DNA of 64,000 bases from Comamonas sp. (GCF_009360615.1 NZ_SPEY01000051.1:1-64000); one strand, 5' to 3'. Shown: positions 55,735 through 64,000, numbered from the stretch's first letter. A program made the numbers and translations. Notes: generated from the sequence alone by a model not told the origin.

Positions 55735-56814
55735 CTAGGCCATCGCCTGCGAGGCTTGCGCGCCAGCCTGGCGCAACCGCTCAATCACGCGCCGCGCACG
55801 GTTGGGCCCCACATCCACGTGGATATCCACCACGGCGCGTGAACCAAACCGCTGCTGGTTGCGGAACTGGGCTTCGATGACCACCTTGTCTTCCTCGAAA
55901 GTGGCCGCCGTCTGATCGATCACCAGCTGCGTGGTGTCCTGCATCTGCGGATGCGGATTGGTCGCAATCGTCCAGAAATAATGCGCGCTGGTCTCCGTCT
56001 CCGGCGTCACGCCGTGAAAGCCGCGCATATGGAATCCTTCGCGCGCCGGGTTGTCCAGTCTGTCCTGGCCGGCATCCATGGCACCGGTCCAGATACGCAC
56101 ATGCGAGGGATGGAACTCCACCTCCTGCCAGCGGTCGATGCGTCCCCGGAAAGGCCAGGCCTGTGCATAGGTCGGCGGGGGATCGGAGTCAGGCATCCAG
56201 CGCACAACCCTCACGCAATCCCCGTGCTGACTGACCTTGAGATCCGCGTTCATGTGAACCCGGGCGTTGCCGCCGATGGTCTTGAGGTGCACATAGCCCA
56301 GATGGCTCAGATCCAGCAGGTTGTCATGAATCAGCTGATAAGGCGCGTCGTAGTGGTACACGCCACCACCAAAACGATATTGCGGATCGCTGTGCACGGC
56401 ATAGGCCGGCGGCTGCGTGCCCGGCACGGAGTCCGGCGTGGCCCCCATCCATATCCAGAGGATCTGGTCGCGTTCGCGCAGATCGAAGGACTGCACGCAG
56501 GCCTTGGCCGGAATCCGTTCCTGGCCCGGTATTTCGAGGCACTGCCCCTCATGACTGAAGAGCAGGCCATGGTAGCCACAGCGCAGCCCCGCCGCTTCCA
56601 CCGTGCCACAGGACAGCGGCAACTCGCGATGACAGCAACGATCCTCAAGGGCCGCGACCCGACCATCTTCCGTGCGGAACAGGACCACAGGCCGGCCCAG
56701 CAAGGTACGCGCCACCGGCTGGTCCTTCAGCTCCCAGGCAAAGCCTGCCACATACCATTGATCCAGCGGAAAAGCCGGCACGCTTGCGCTCATGGGTTCA
56801 GAAATCCGGTTCAT
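55735..56814 (-). CDS. Rieske aromatic O-demethylase oxygenase, probably for isovanillate, veratrate or a similar methoxybenzoate
   Basis: About 359 residues. The Rieske centre ligands are C60, H62, C79 and H82, and the mononuclear-iron segment is DNLLDLSHLGYVH. It is VanA-like in size and layout but clearly divergent from the second oxygenase in this window. I chose the ATG at 56814, six bases after GGAGG; ATGs at 56820 and earlier are alternatives. It sits between an aromatic-acid MFS gene and the VanB-type reductase. The arrangement recalls the iva/van genes known from Comamonas testosteroni, from memory and unverified, so isovanillate is a likely substrate. Confidence 0.82.
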   Translation of the reverse strand: MNRISEPMSASVPAFPLDQWYVAGFAWELKDQPVARTLLGRPVVLFRTEDGRVAALEDRCCHRELPLSCGTVEAAGLRCGYHGLLFSHEGQCLEIPGQERIPAKACVQSFDLRERDQILWIWMGATPDSVPGTQPPAYAVHSDPQYRFGGGVYHYDAPYQLIHDNLLDLSHLGYVHLKTIGGNARVHMNADLKVSQHGDCVRVVRWMPDSDPPPTYAQAWPFRGRIDRWQEVEFHPSHVRIWTGAMDAGQDRLDNPAREGFHMRGFHGVTPETETSAHYFWTIATNPHPQMQDTTQLVIDQTAATFEEDKVVIEAQFRNQQRFGSRAVVDIHVDVGPNRARRVIERLRQAGAQASQAMA

Positions 56815-56828
56815 CGACATCCTCCCGG

Positions 56829-58187
56829 TCAATGAGCGTTAGCCACGGTTTCGGGCGCAGCACGGCCGCCCTCGGCCTGCGGGCCGGCAATGCGGTGCAT
56901 GGACACGATGACGGCAGCCAGGACAAACGCCATGCCATACCCCAGGTACAGCTGGTCGGGCGACCAGGCGGCATCCAGCAGGCCGCCAGCCACCAGCGGC
57001 GACACAATCGCCCCGATGCGACCGATCCCGATGCCCCAGCCCACCCCGGTGGCGCGCACATCGCTGCCGTAGACCACCGGCGCAATCGCATAGAGGCCCG
57101 CCACGCAGGCATTCACGAACATGCCAATCAGGAAGGCCAGCGCATATGACATCCAAAGGGCACCGGAGCTTCCTACCAGAGAGCACAGCAGCACTGCCGT
57201 CACCACCATGAAGACCGCCAGCGCACGGTGAATCGCAAAGCGCGCCGCCAGCAGGCCCAGCAAGGTCGCGCCCAGAATGCCACCCAGACTCAGCAGCACG
57301 CCTGCGGTCACGCCCTGCTCGGGCGTCAGCCCCGAGGCTGCCAGCAGCTTGGGCGTCCAGCTCATCACGAAATAGAAGCCGAACATCACCGAGAAGAAGG
57401 AGAGCCAGACCAGCAATGTGGGTCGCAGCAGCTGGGGAGACAGCAGTTGCAGCGGGCCCATGCGCTTGCCTGCACCGCTGCCTCCAATCACGGCCCGAGG
57501 CAGCGCGTGCATGGCGGGCAGGCCCATCTTGCGGATCAGTCCGTTGAGACGCTGCAGCGCATTGGCGGGCCGCTTGACCAGCAGAAAGTCCAGGGACTCC
57601 GGAAGGGCAAACCAGGCCAGCACCAGCACCGACAGCGTGGAAAAACCGCCGAACATGAAGACGGAGCGCCAGCCATGGTGCGCGAGCAGCCAGACCGCGA
57701 TACTGCCGCCAATCGTCGCGCCCAGAGCATAGCCGGTCGATTGCAGCGTGACCGCCAGACTGCGCCAGCGCAGTGAGGCGTACTCGCTGGCAATCACATT
57801 GCTGCACGCCAGAATGCCGCCCACGCCCAGGCCCGTGATCACGCGCAGCACGGCAAGCTGCGCGGGCGTCTGGCTCCAGGCCGAACCCAGCATGCCGATC
57901 CCGGACACGGCCAGGCACAGCAGGATCAGGGGACGGCGCCCCAGCCTGTCGGCCAGGGGCGCCAGCAGCAGCGAACCTGCGGCCATGCCGAAGAGGCCGG
58001 CACTGAGCAAAAAGCCCAGCTCCGAGCCGCTGAGCTTCCAGTGCCCGGACACCGCCGAAGCCGTGAAGGCCATCACCAGCACGTCAAAGCCATCAATCAT
58101 GTTCAGGGCCATGCATACCGCGATGACCGACCATTGGAAGGTCGTCATGGGCCGCTGGTCCAGATGCGCGCGCAAATCCTGTTCCAT
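56829..58187 (-). CDS. MFS transporter, aromatic acid:H+ symporter (AAHS) family
   Basis: 452 residues, twelve spans. The first span has MIDGFDVLVMAFTASAV and loop 2-3 has LADRLGRRPLIL, the AAHS signatures; RVITGLGVGGILACSNVIASEYA is also typical. Family members import protocatechuate, 4-hydroxybenzoate or vanillate. AAGGAGA lies six bases before the ATG at 58187. It is the first gene of the operon that continues with the first Rieske oxygenase, and it lies downstream of two operator-like dyads. Confidence 0.9.
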   Translation of the reverse strand: MEQDLRAHLDQRPMTTFQWSVIAVCMALNMIDGFDVLVMAFTASAVSGHWKLSGSELGFLLSAGLFGMAAGSLLLAPLADRLGRRPLILLCLAVSGIGMLGSAWSQTPAQLAVLRVITGLGVGGILACSNVIASEYASLRWRSLAVTLQSTGYALGATIGGSIAVWLLAHHGWRSVFMFGGFSTLSVLVLAWFALPESLDFLLVKRPANALQRLNGLIRKMGLPAMHALPRAVIGGSGAGKRMGPLQLLSPQLLRPTLLVWLSFFSVMFGFYFVMSWTPKLLAASGLTPEQGVTAGVLLSLGGILGATLLGLLAARFAIHRALAVFMVVTAVLLCSLVGSSGALWMSYALAFLIGMFVNACVAGLYAIAPVVYGSDVRATGVGWGIGIGRIGAIVSPLVAGGLLDAAWSPDQLYLGYGMAFVLAAVIVSMHRIAGPQAEGGRAAPETVANAH

Positions 58188-58213
58188 CGTTGTCTCCTTG
58201 TTTTTTATCATTC

Positions 58214-58248
58214 ATTCAGCATACTGAATCACATTCAGTTTACTGAAT
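58214..58248. promoter_or_regulatory. tandem operator dyads upstream of the aromatic MFS gene
   Basis: Two 16-base palindromes, ATTCAG-CATA-CTGAAT (58214-58229) and ATTCAG-TTTA-CTGAAT (58233-58248), have centres 19 bases apart. They lie between the MarR gene and the MFS gene, about 30-60 bases before the MFS start, where a MarR-type repressor is expected to bind. Confidence 0.6.
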
Positions 58249-58348
58249 GAACTCTTGATCCAGCACAAGTGAATTCCCTAGTCGTGCCGGTTCACCGCCG
58301 GCGCTGGCCGGCGTGATCGTAGTGAAGCCACCGCGCCAGAACGGGCTG

Positions 58349-58828
58349 TTAGCCGTTGATCGCCGCTTGCTCGCCGGCTTCAGTGCTGTCGTGCAACTGC
58401 ACGAACTTGCGCAGCAGACGCTTGAACTCCACCTGCTCCTCGGGCTCCAGCGCCGAGAGCATGCGCTGCTGCAGCTCGTAGACATTGGGCACGAATGCAG
58501 CCAGCATGGCCTCGCCTTCGCGGGTCAGGCTCAGGCGACGCTGACGCCTTGGCAGCAGCTCTCGATGAATCCAGCCCTTGCTCTCCAGACGCGCAGCGAT
58601 ATCCGCCGTGGTCGAGTTGTCCAGCGCGACAAGACGCGCCAGCGTCACCTGGTCGATGCCAGGAGACTCCTGCAGCATGCGCAGGATGGCGTACTGAACC
58701 GGTGTCACTTCGGGCCCGAGCACTTCTCGAAACAGCAGCGCGGCAATCTGCTGGGCGCGTCGAATCAGATGACCTGGCTGGTCGTAGAGATCCAGGGAAA
58801 GCGGGTTGGGTGGGGTGGGCGATTCCAT
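58349..58828 (-). CDS. MarR family transcriptional regulator
   Basis: 159 residues with a winged helix-turn-helix (VTLARLVALDNSTTADIAARLESKGWIHRELLPRRQRRLSLT). It lies just upstream of the MFS-Rieske-reductase operon on the same strand, and the tandem dyads in between are its probable sites. MarR proteins commonly release DNA on binding aromatic acids. Confidence 0.9.
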   Translation of the reverse strand: MESPTPPNPLSLDLYDQPGHLIRRAQQIAALLFREVLGPEVTPVQYAILRMLQESPGIDQVTLARLVALDNSTTADIAARLESKGWIHRELLPRRQRRLSLTREGEAMLAAFVPNVYELQQRMLSALEPEEQVEFKRLLRKFVQLHDSTEAGEQAAING

Positions 58829-58935
58829 GCAGCAGTTCAGCAAGGCCAGCGCTGCCGGTGGACAGCGCTGACTCCGATTCGGGGAGCTGCAAGATTACTC
58901 CATCTACAGACATGATCTGCCCCGCCTGCCGCCGC

Positions 58936-60012
58936 TCAAGCCAGCGCCGCAACGCGCGACTCGTTTTTCTCCTCGTCGATCAGGCGCTCAATGATCTTGC
59001 GCGACTGCACGCCGCCGGCATCGATATTGAGCTTGAGCAGCTGACGCTGTGGATAGTCCTCCAGGTTGCGCTGCTGCAGCTCCAGCATCTCCAGGTCTTC
59101 GCTGAAGATCTTGTGCTGGCCCTGCTTGATGGCTGCCGTCACCGAGGCATCGCCGGGATTGAACTTGCGCGCCATGCCCCAGAAGTACCACATGCTGCCG
59201 TCGGTCTCGGGCGTGATGAAGTCCACCACCATGCTGTAGACCTTGTGCTCGTCCGCTGCGTCATAGCCGCCCTTGCCCGCATGTGCCACACCGACTTCGA
59301 TCAGCACATGGCTGGGAGGGGTGAAGCGGCAGACCTGCCAGCGGTCCACAGGCACGTCATCGGCCAGACCGTTGCTGCGCAGAGCCATCTTCCAGAACGG
59401 AGGCGCCTCGATGTTCTCCATGAAGCGGCTGGTGACCACTTCGCTGTCGCCCAGGACTTCAGTCTTGCAAGGCGTCTCGTCGATCTCGGCCTGACCGATG
59501 CTGCTGGCATGCACATAGGTCTCGTGGGTCAGATCCATGAGGTTGTCGATCATCAGCCGATAGTCGGCCTTGATGTGGAACAGACCGCCGTCATAGGCCC
59601 ACTCGGGGTTGTCATGCCATTGCAGATCCGGGATCAGCGCGGCATCGGCCGCATCCTTGTCACCCGGCCAGACCCAGACAAAGCCGTAACGCTCTTCCAC
59701 CGGATAGCTTTTGATCGCAGGAAAGCCGCGCACGCGCTGGCCGGGCATGGCAACCGTCTTGCCGTCGCAGCCCATCTCCAGCCCGTGATAGCCGCAGACC
59801 AGCTTGCCTTCGCAGACGCGGCCCAGCGACAGCGGTGCGCCGCGATGCGGGCAGAAGTCCTCGACGGCGGCCATCCTGCCTTCCAGGGCGCGGTAGAAAA
59901 CCATGCGCTCGCCACAGATCTGTCGTCCCAGCGGCTTGTCCGTGACTTCGGCCGCCGTGGCAGCGACATACCAGGTGTTGCGGGGATAGGTGGGCTGTGC
60001 TTGCTTGTTCAT
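58936..60012 (-). CDS. vanA: vanillate O-demethylase oxygenase subunit (VanA)
   Basis: 358 residues. The Rieske centre is C54, H56, C73 and H76; the mononuclear iron site is DNLMDLTHETYVH. YPRNTWYVAATAAEV at the N-terminus and the overall sequence match VanA, which demethylates vanillate to protocatechuate and formaldehyde. AAGGAGA precedes the ATG at 60012. No vanB follows; the only VanB-type reductase here is at 54736-55704. Confidence 0.9.
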   Translation of the reverse strand: MNKQAQPTYPRNTWYVAATAAEVTDKPLGRQICGERMVFYRALEGRMAAVEDFCPHRGAPLSLGRVCEGKLVCGYHGLEMGCDGKTVAMPGQRVRGFPAIKSYPVEERYGFVWVWPGDKDAADAALIPDLQWHDNPEWAYDGGLFHIKADYRLMIDNLMDLTHETYVHASSIGQAEIDETPCKTEVLGDSEVVTSRFMENIEAPPFWKMALRSNGLADDVPVDRWQVCRFTPPSHVLIEVGVAHAGKGGYDAADEHKVYSMVVDFITPETDGSMWYFWGMARKFNPGDASVTAAIKQGQHKIFSEDLEMLELQQRNLEDYPQRQLLKLNIDAGGVQSRKIIERLIDEEKNESRVAALA

Positions 60013-60077
60013 CGTAGCTGTCTCCTTGTCTTCATCGGTCTTGTGCGGGCGCCTTCTGCTGCACCGGGTACCGGTCA

Positions 60078-60842
60078 TCAGCGGCTGGCGCGGATCAGTT
60101 GCGCACCGGGCACGCGCGTGGTCTCGGGCGAGCGCATGGCTTCGCGCAGATTGCGCCGCGCAATGCGCGAGTGCTCTTTCATCAGCGCCTCGGCACGCGC
60201 GCCTTCGCGATGCTCGATGGCGTCAATCACTTCGCGGTGCTGCTCCTGCGCCAGGATCAGGCTGCGCAGGGCGCGCGGCGACTCCGAGTCGGCCACCACA
60301 AAGCCGGAGGGGGATGCGAACGGCAGGCGCTTGACCCGTTCCAGTTCACGCTGCATGAAGCTGCTGCCCGACATTTCCAGCAGGATGTCGTGAAATTCGG
60401 AGTTCAGGGCTACATAGGCGGAAAACGCTTCGTCCCCCCAGTTCTGGGCATCCAGCACACGGTCAATGGCATCGAGACAGCGTGCGGCTCGCGCCAGCAG
60501 GGCTTCATCCACCCCGCGCTCGGCGGCCATGCGCGCGGCCAGCCCTTCCAGCGTACCGCGCAGCTCGATGGCGTCCGACACATCGGCTTCGGACAGCACG
60601 CGCACCTTGTAGCCGCGCCCGCCAGCCGTGGCTTCCAGCATGCCCTCCTGCTCAAGCCGCATCAGCGCTGCGCGTATGGGGGTGCGGGAAATGCCCAGAC
60701 GCTCGGCCAGCACCAGCTCGGAGATGCGCTCTCCGGCCGCCATCTCGCCGGCAAGAATCATTTCGCGCAGCTGCAGCTGCGCCTTCACGACCTGGGAATG
60801 GTTTTCTTCCGCTACAGCAGCGGTGGCAATGGAGGGTGGCAT
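60078..60842 (-). CDS. GntR family transcriptional regulator, VanR-like
   Basis: 254 residues. The N-terminal GntR winged helix (GERISELVLAERLGISRTPIRAALMRLEQEGM) is followed by a FadR/VanR-type FCD effector domain. It precedes vanA by 65 bases on the same strand and two ATGTATACAT sites lie upstream of it, so it most likely represses the vanR-vanA unit and responds to vanillate. The symbol vanR is plausible but not proven. Confidence 0.88.
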   Translation of the reverse strand: MPPSIATAAVAEENHSQVVKAQLQLREMILAGEMAAGERISELVLAERLGISRTPIRAALMRLEQEGMLEATAGGRGYKVRVLSEADVSDAIELRGTLEGLAARMAAERGVDEALLARAARCLDAIDRVLDAQNWGDEAFSAYVALNSEFHDILLEMSGSSFMQRELERVKRLPFASPSGFVVADSESPRALRSLILAQEQHREVIDAIEHREGARAEALMKEHSRIARRNLREAMRSPETTRVPGAQLIRASR

Positions 60843-60878
60843 GTCTCGCGGGCATTTAGTTCTTGGAAGACGGAAGAA

Positions 60879-60888
60879 ATGTATACAT
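60879..60888. promoter_or_regulatory. GntR-type operator, site 1
   Basis: The palindrome ATGTATACAT lies 37 bases before the regulator start. An identical site is at 60943-60952, 64 bases away. GTATAC-centred palindromes are typical for FadR-type GntR proteins. Confidence 0.6.
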
Positions 60889-60942
60889 AAAAATCAAAAA
60901 ACAGCGATTTAATTGCAAAATCAAGGGTAAACACCTAACCAT

Positions 60943-60952
60943 ATGTATACAT
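60943..60952. promoter_or_regulatory. GntR-type operator, site 2
   Basis: Second exact copy of ATGTATACAT, near the likely upstream edge of the vanR-vanA promoter. Two exact ten-base copies within 74 bases of AT-rich DNA are unlikely by chance. Confidence 0.6.
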
Positions 60953-60974
60953 GGAAGCGAAGAGGCCAAAAAGA

Positions 60975-60994
60975 AAGCCACCCGGAGGTGGCTT
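60975..60994 (-). terminator. terminator after the Atm1-type ABC gene
   Basis: AAGCCACC (60975-60982) and GGTGGCTT (60987-60994) around CGGA; the minus strand continues TTTCTTTTT. Confidence 0.8.
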
Positions 60995-61023
60995 ATCAAA
61001 CGTCTGGCGTGAGGTGACCGCAC

Positions 61024-62853
61024 TCAGGCGGGAATCTCCGATGACTCCGCCTGGTTGAGCTGCATGTTCCACATGCTGGAGTAACGTCCTCCGGCGGCCA
61101 GCAGCTCCTCGTGCGTTCCGCGCTCGATGATGCGGCCGCTGTCCATGACCAGGATCTCGTGCGCGTCGACCACAGTGGACAGGCGATGGGCAATGACCAG
61201 CGAGGTCTTGCCTTGCGCCGCGCTGCGCAGCTCGTTCTGGATGGCGCGCTCGTTGGCGCTGTCCAGCGCCGACGTCGCTTCGTCAAAGATCAGGATCGGC
61301 GGGTTCTTGAGCAGGGTGCGCGCGATGGCCACACGCTGCTTTTCACCGCCCGAGAGCTTGAGGCCGCGCTCGCCCACTCGCGTGGCGTAGCCCTGGGGCG
61401 TGCGCTCGATGAAGTCATGGATGCGTGCGGCCTTGGCCGCTGCCACCACCTGCTCCTGCGTGGCACCCGGCTGCCCATAGGCAATGTTATAGGCCACCGT
61501 GTCATTGAACAGGACCGTGTCCTGCGGAACGATGCCCACGCAGTGCCGCACGCTGCTCTGGGTCACCGTGCGGATGTCCTGTCCGGCAATGCGCACATGG
61601 CCGCCCTGCACGTCATAGAAGCGAAACAGCAGACGCGCCAGCGTGCTCTTGCCCGAACCCGAGGGGCCGACCACGGCCACGGTCTTGCCCGCAGGAATGG
61701 TGAAGCTCACATCGTGCAGTATGGGCCGCGCAGCATCGTAGGCGAACTGCACGTTCTCAAAGCGCACCTCGGGCGGCGGATGGTCGATCTGCAAGGGCTG
61801 GGCACCGGGCGCATCGGCCACTTCGCGCTCCTTGTCCATGAGCGTGAACATGCGGTTCAGGTCGGTCAGGCTCTGCTTGATCTCGCGGTAGATCACGCCC
61901 AGGAAATTCAGCGGGATGTAGAGCTGAATCATGAAGGCATTGATCATGACCAGATCGCCCAGCGTCAGCCTGCCGTCGACCACGCCCTGCGTGGCACGCC
62001 ACAGAATGGCCACCAGCGCCGCTCCGATGATGAGCTGCTGGCCGCAGTTGAGCATGGACAGCGTGGTCTGGCTCTTGAGCCGCACGCGACGCAGGTTCTC
62101 GAGGTTTTCGTCATAGCGCGCGGACTCGAACTGTTCGTTGTTGAAGTACTTGACGGTCTCGTAGTTCAGCAGCGAATCAATGGCCTTGGTATGGGCCGCC
62201 GACTCCTGGGCATTGGCCTCTTTTCTGAAGCGGGTGCGCCACTCCGTCACGGTGACCGTGAAGCCGATATAGAACACCAGCGCTGCCAGTGTAATGACGG
62301 CAAACCAGATATCGAAACGTACGGCCAGAATGCCAAGCACCAGCGCCATCTCGATCAGCGTGGGCAGGATGGAGTAGAGCGAGTACGAGATCAGTGACTC
62401 GGTGCTGCGCACGCCGCGCTCGATGTCGCGCGTCATGCCGCCGGTCTGGCGCTCCAGATGAAAGCGCAGGCTCAGGGCATGCAGATGCTCGAAGGTCGAT
62501 AGCGCGATCGAGCGCGATGCCCCCTGCGTGGCCTTGGAAAAGACCAGATCCCGCAACTCGGTGAACAGGGTGGAGGAAAAGCGCAGCAATCCGTAGGCCG
62601 CCAGCAGACCCACTGGGACCACCAGCACGGCCTGCGCCTGCCCGGGCTTGATATCCAGCGCATCCACCAGATGCTTGAGCAAGAGGGGCACGCCCACATT
62701 GGCCAGCTTGGCGCAGATCATGAACACCAGCGCTGCCAGCGCATGCCATTTGTAGCGCCAGATATAGGGAAAAAGGCGACGCAGCGTGGCGCCGTCTGAC
62801 TGGTTTGCCGCTGCTGCGGCTTCCTCAGGGGTTGCAGGTAACTGTGAACGCAT
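61024..62853 (-). CDS. Atm1/heavy-metal-type ABC exporter
   Basis: 609 residues: six spans in the first 330, then Walker [10 protein letters not shown], signature LSGGEKQR and Walker B ILIFDEATSALDS. The span-6 region and NYETVKYFNNEQFE match Atm1/HMT1-type exporters, which export glutathione-linked metal or sulfur species. Operon partners are not seen; a terminator follows directly. The metal-export idea rests on the family only. Confidence 0.88.
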   Translation of the reverse strand: MRSQLPATPEEAAAAANQSDGATLRRLFPYIWRYKWHALAALVFMICAKLANVGVPLLLKHLVDALDIKPGQAQAVLVVPVGLLAAYGLLRFSSTLFTELRDLVFSKATQGASRSIALSTFEHLHALSLRFHLERQTGGMTRDIERGVRSTESLISYSLYSILPTLIEMALVLGILAVRFDIWFAVITLAALVFYIGFTVTVTEWRTRFRKEANAQESAAHTKAIDSLLNYETVKYFNNEQFESARYDENLENLRRVRLKSQTTLSMLNCGQQLIIGAALVAILWRATQGVVDGRLTLGDLVMINAFMIQLYIPLNFLGVIYREIKQSLTDLNRMFTLMDKEREVADAPGAQPLQIDHPPPEVRFENVQFAYDAARPILHDVSFTIPAGKTVAVVGPSGSGKSTLARLLFRFYDVQGGHVRIAGQDIRTVTQSSVRHCVGIVPQDTVLFNDTVAYNIAYGQPGATQEQVVAAAKAARIHDFIERTPQGYATRVGERGLKLSGGEKQRVAIARTLLKNPPILIFDEATSALDSANERAIQNELRSAAQGKTSLVIAHRLSTVVDAHEILVMDSGRIIERGTHEELLAAGGRYSSMWNMQLNQAESSEIPA

Positions 62854-63366
62854 TGTGGGGCTGTATCGCCCTGCAGGCAGTCGGAGCCGCGGTAGAGGGC
62901 GTCAATTGCTATGACGGGAATCAGGGTACCCGTGAATTCTGCCTGCCCCGTCGCTTTTGCGCTCACCCTGACCAGGATCAAGGGCTGCAGCCATGGTCTG
63001 CCCTGGGGGCGCGCAGCGCAGGCCCGGCAGAAACTCGCCCTGCGCGGCCAGTCAGAAAGCCCTGCTCACCGAACCCGGCATGCCGCAGGAGCCGCAAGGC
63101 TTCACGATCTGCACGAGCGCGACTGGAAGGCTTGAGCGACATTGCCGAGCTCACATCGCCTCCGGCCAGTATTGGGACATTTACCGACTGTCTGCCGCCG
63201 GCCTCCCGCACGACACTGTGGCATCCACCCATGCACCACAAACACCGCCCCATAGTGATCCCCTACTGACTTGCCCGAACCGTCGCTAGTGGCTTTCTGC
63301 AGTCAACATGGTAGAAACCCGATGTTGAGGGACAATTTCAACTTTCCATTCGTGTCACAGATTTCC
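62854..63366. other. 513-base region without a recognised gene
   Basis: Between the ABC exporter and the thioesterase. Open frames exist on both strands but none resembles a known protein or has a good ribosome-binding site. It should contain the promoters of both flanking genes. Confidence 0.5.
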
Positions 63367-63831
63367 ATGCCCCCCCGTTCGCCCGACCTTCCCAGCGTTG
63401 CCCTGCCCGCCGACAAGGAACTGGTTCTCAAAGTCGTACCCATGCCTGCCGATGTCAATGCCAATGGCGACATCTTCGGTGGCTGGGTCATGGCGCAGGT
63501 GGACCTGGCCGGCTCGGTGCTGCCGCAGCGCATCAGCCACACCCGCATGGTGACCGTAGCCGTCAATGAATTCATCTTCAAGCAACCCGTGCGCGTGGGG
63601 GACATCCTGTCCTTCTACGCCGGCGTGCAGCATGTGGGCCGCACCTCGGTCGCCGTGGATGTGGAAGTCTTTGCCGAGCGCTTTTCCGACCAGGGCAAGT
63701 ATGTGAAGGTGACCGAAGCCCGCCTGACCTATGTGGCCATCGACGCCACGGGCAAGCCCCAGTCCCTGCCGGATACGGAGCAGACACGCGCCTGGCGCGA
63801 AAAAATCCAGGCCCAGGCAGCCAAGAGCTGA
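63367..63831 (+). CDS. acyl-CoA thioesterase (YciA-like hotdog fold)
   Basis: 154 residues with PMPADVNANGDIFGGWVMAQVDLAG, the active-site region of the YciA/BACH acyl-CoA thioesterases. These hydrolyse short- to medium-chain acyl-CoA. The start is uncertain: the ATG at 63367 gives the usual length, one at 63322 adds 15 residues, and neither has a clear ribosome-binding site. A strong terminator follows. Confidence 0.88.
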   Translation: MPPRSPDLPSVALPADKELVLKVVPMPADVNANGDIFGGWVMAQVDLAGSVLPQRISHTRMVTVAVNEFIFKQPVRVGDILSFYAGVQHVGRTSVAVDVEVFAERFSDQGKYVKVTEARLTYVAIDATGKPQSLPDTEQTRAWREKIQAQAAKS

Positions 63832-63848
63832 TCCAGGGTCCCAGCATG

Positions 63849-63878
63849 AAAAAAGCGACCTTCCACGGTCGCTTTTTT
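63849..63878. terminator. bidirectional terminator after the thioesterase gene
   Basis: AGCGACC (63854-63860) and GGTCGCT (63867-63873) with a six-base loop, A run before and T run after. Confidence 0.9.
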
Positions 63879-63898
63879 CATGGGCCGTGCGCAGAGAT

Positions 63899-64000
63899 TC
63901 AGGCCACTGCAGCGCTGCCCGCAGTCTCGCCGCTGCCGGCCGCAGCCGACACCGGGCTGCTGCTGGCGGAGCTGCTTTTGCTCCAGGCCGGAGCGGAGGC
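63899..64000 (-). CDS. C-terminal tail of an Ala/Ser-rich protein (partial)
   Basis: 33 codons ending in TGA read WSKSSSASSSPVSAAAGSGE and similar low-complexity sequence. It runs off the window edge, converges on the thioesterase gene across the bidirectional terminator, and has GC-ending codons. The protein cannot be identified from this tail. Confidence 0.45.
   Translation of the reverse strand, partial: ASAPAWSKSSSASSSPVSAAAGSGETAGSAAVA

Noticed and set aside
62993..63289. 98-codon plus-strand frame before the thioesterase gene
   Set aside because: No recognisable domain and no good ribosome-binding site.

Overview
The window is GC-rich chromosomal DNA from a beta-proteobacterium of the Comamonadaceae, most likely a Comamonas close to C. 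testosteroni. The evidence is the Bug/TctC-type binding proteins, an O-demethylase region arranged like the van/iva genes known from that group, many LysR regulators with linked transporters, and family-typical intergenic hairpin repeats. I see no phage, insertion sequence, CRISPR array or tRNA. The RNase P RNA gene (rnpB) is present.

Region 1 (1-3.7 kb, minus strand) is a CoA-dependent ferulate/hydroxycinnamate operon: enoyl-CoA hydratase, feruloyl-CoA synthase, a short-chain hydroxyacyl-CoA dehydrogenase, then the first codons of a binding protein cut by the window edge. Region 2 (3.8-9.3 kb) holds a NUDIX/metallo-beta-lactamase fusion, an S4/RsuA-type protein that appears to lack the pseudouridine-synthase aspartate, a Bug protein with a DUF3237 protein and a divergent LuxR regulator, and rnpB. 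Region 3 (9.3-17.4 kb) has an AraC regulator divergent from an EamA exporter, an MFS/DUF2848/amidase cluster, a LysR regulator and cysteine synthase. Region 4 (17.5-27 kb) has an ABC exporter and a heavy-metal RND efflux operon (small His-rich protein, adaptor, pump, outer-membrane factor), followed by a LuxR regulator.

Region 5 (27-35.3 kb) carries a qor-lysR pair, a DUF2164 protein, sbcD-sbcC and a 700-base stretch without a supported gene that may hold a decayed one. Region 6 (35.3-43 kb) has an FAD-dependent dehydrogenase, a PagP-like barrel protein, a crotonase, a YXWGXW lipoprotein, htpX, and pyrC with a DUF3025 gene and a NYN-LOTUS gene. Region 7 (43.2-48.5 kb) is arginine and acidic amino-acid metabolism: ornithine cyclodeaminase, arginase and a four-gene glutamate/aspartate ABC transporter.

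Region 8 (49-54.6 kb) is a LysR-TRAP transporter locus followed by a 2-hydroxyacid dehydrogenase. Region 9 (54.7-61 kb) is an O-demethylase block: a VanB-type reductase, a first Rieske oxygenase, an aromatic-acid MFS transporter and its MarR regulator, then VanA and a VanR-like GntR regulator. Together with region 1 this suggests a route from ferulate through vanillate (and probably isovanillate or veratrate) to protocatechuate. The window ends with an Atm1-type ABC exporter, an acyl-CoA thioesterase and the tail of one more minus-strand gene.

Operator-like dyads are seen upstream of the ferulate operon, the metal-efflux operon, qor-lysR, gltI, the MFS/first-Rieske operon and vanR-vanA. All functional statements come from reading motifs and gene order; no database search was run.
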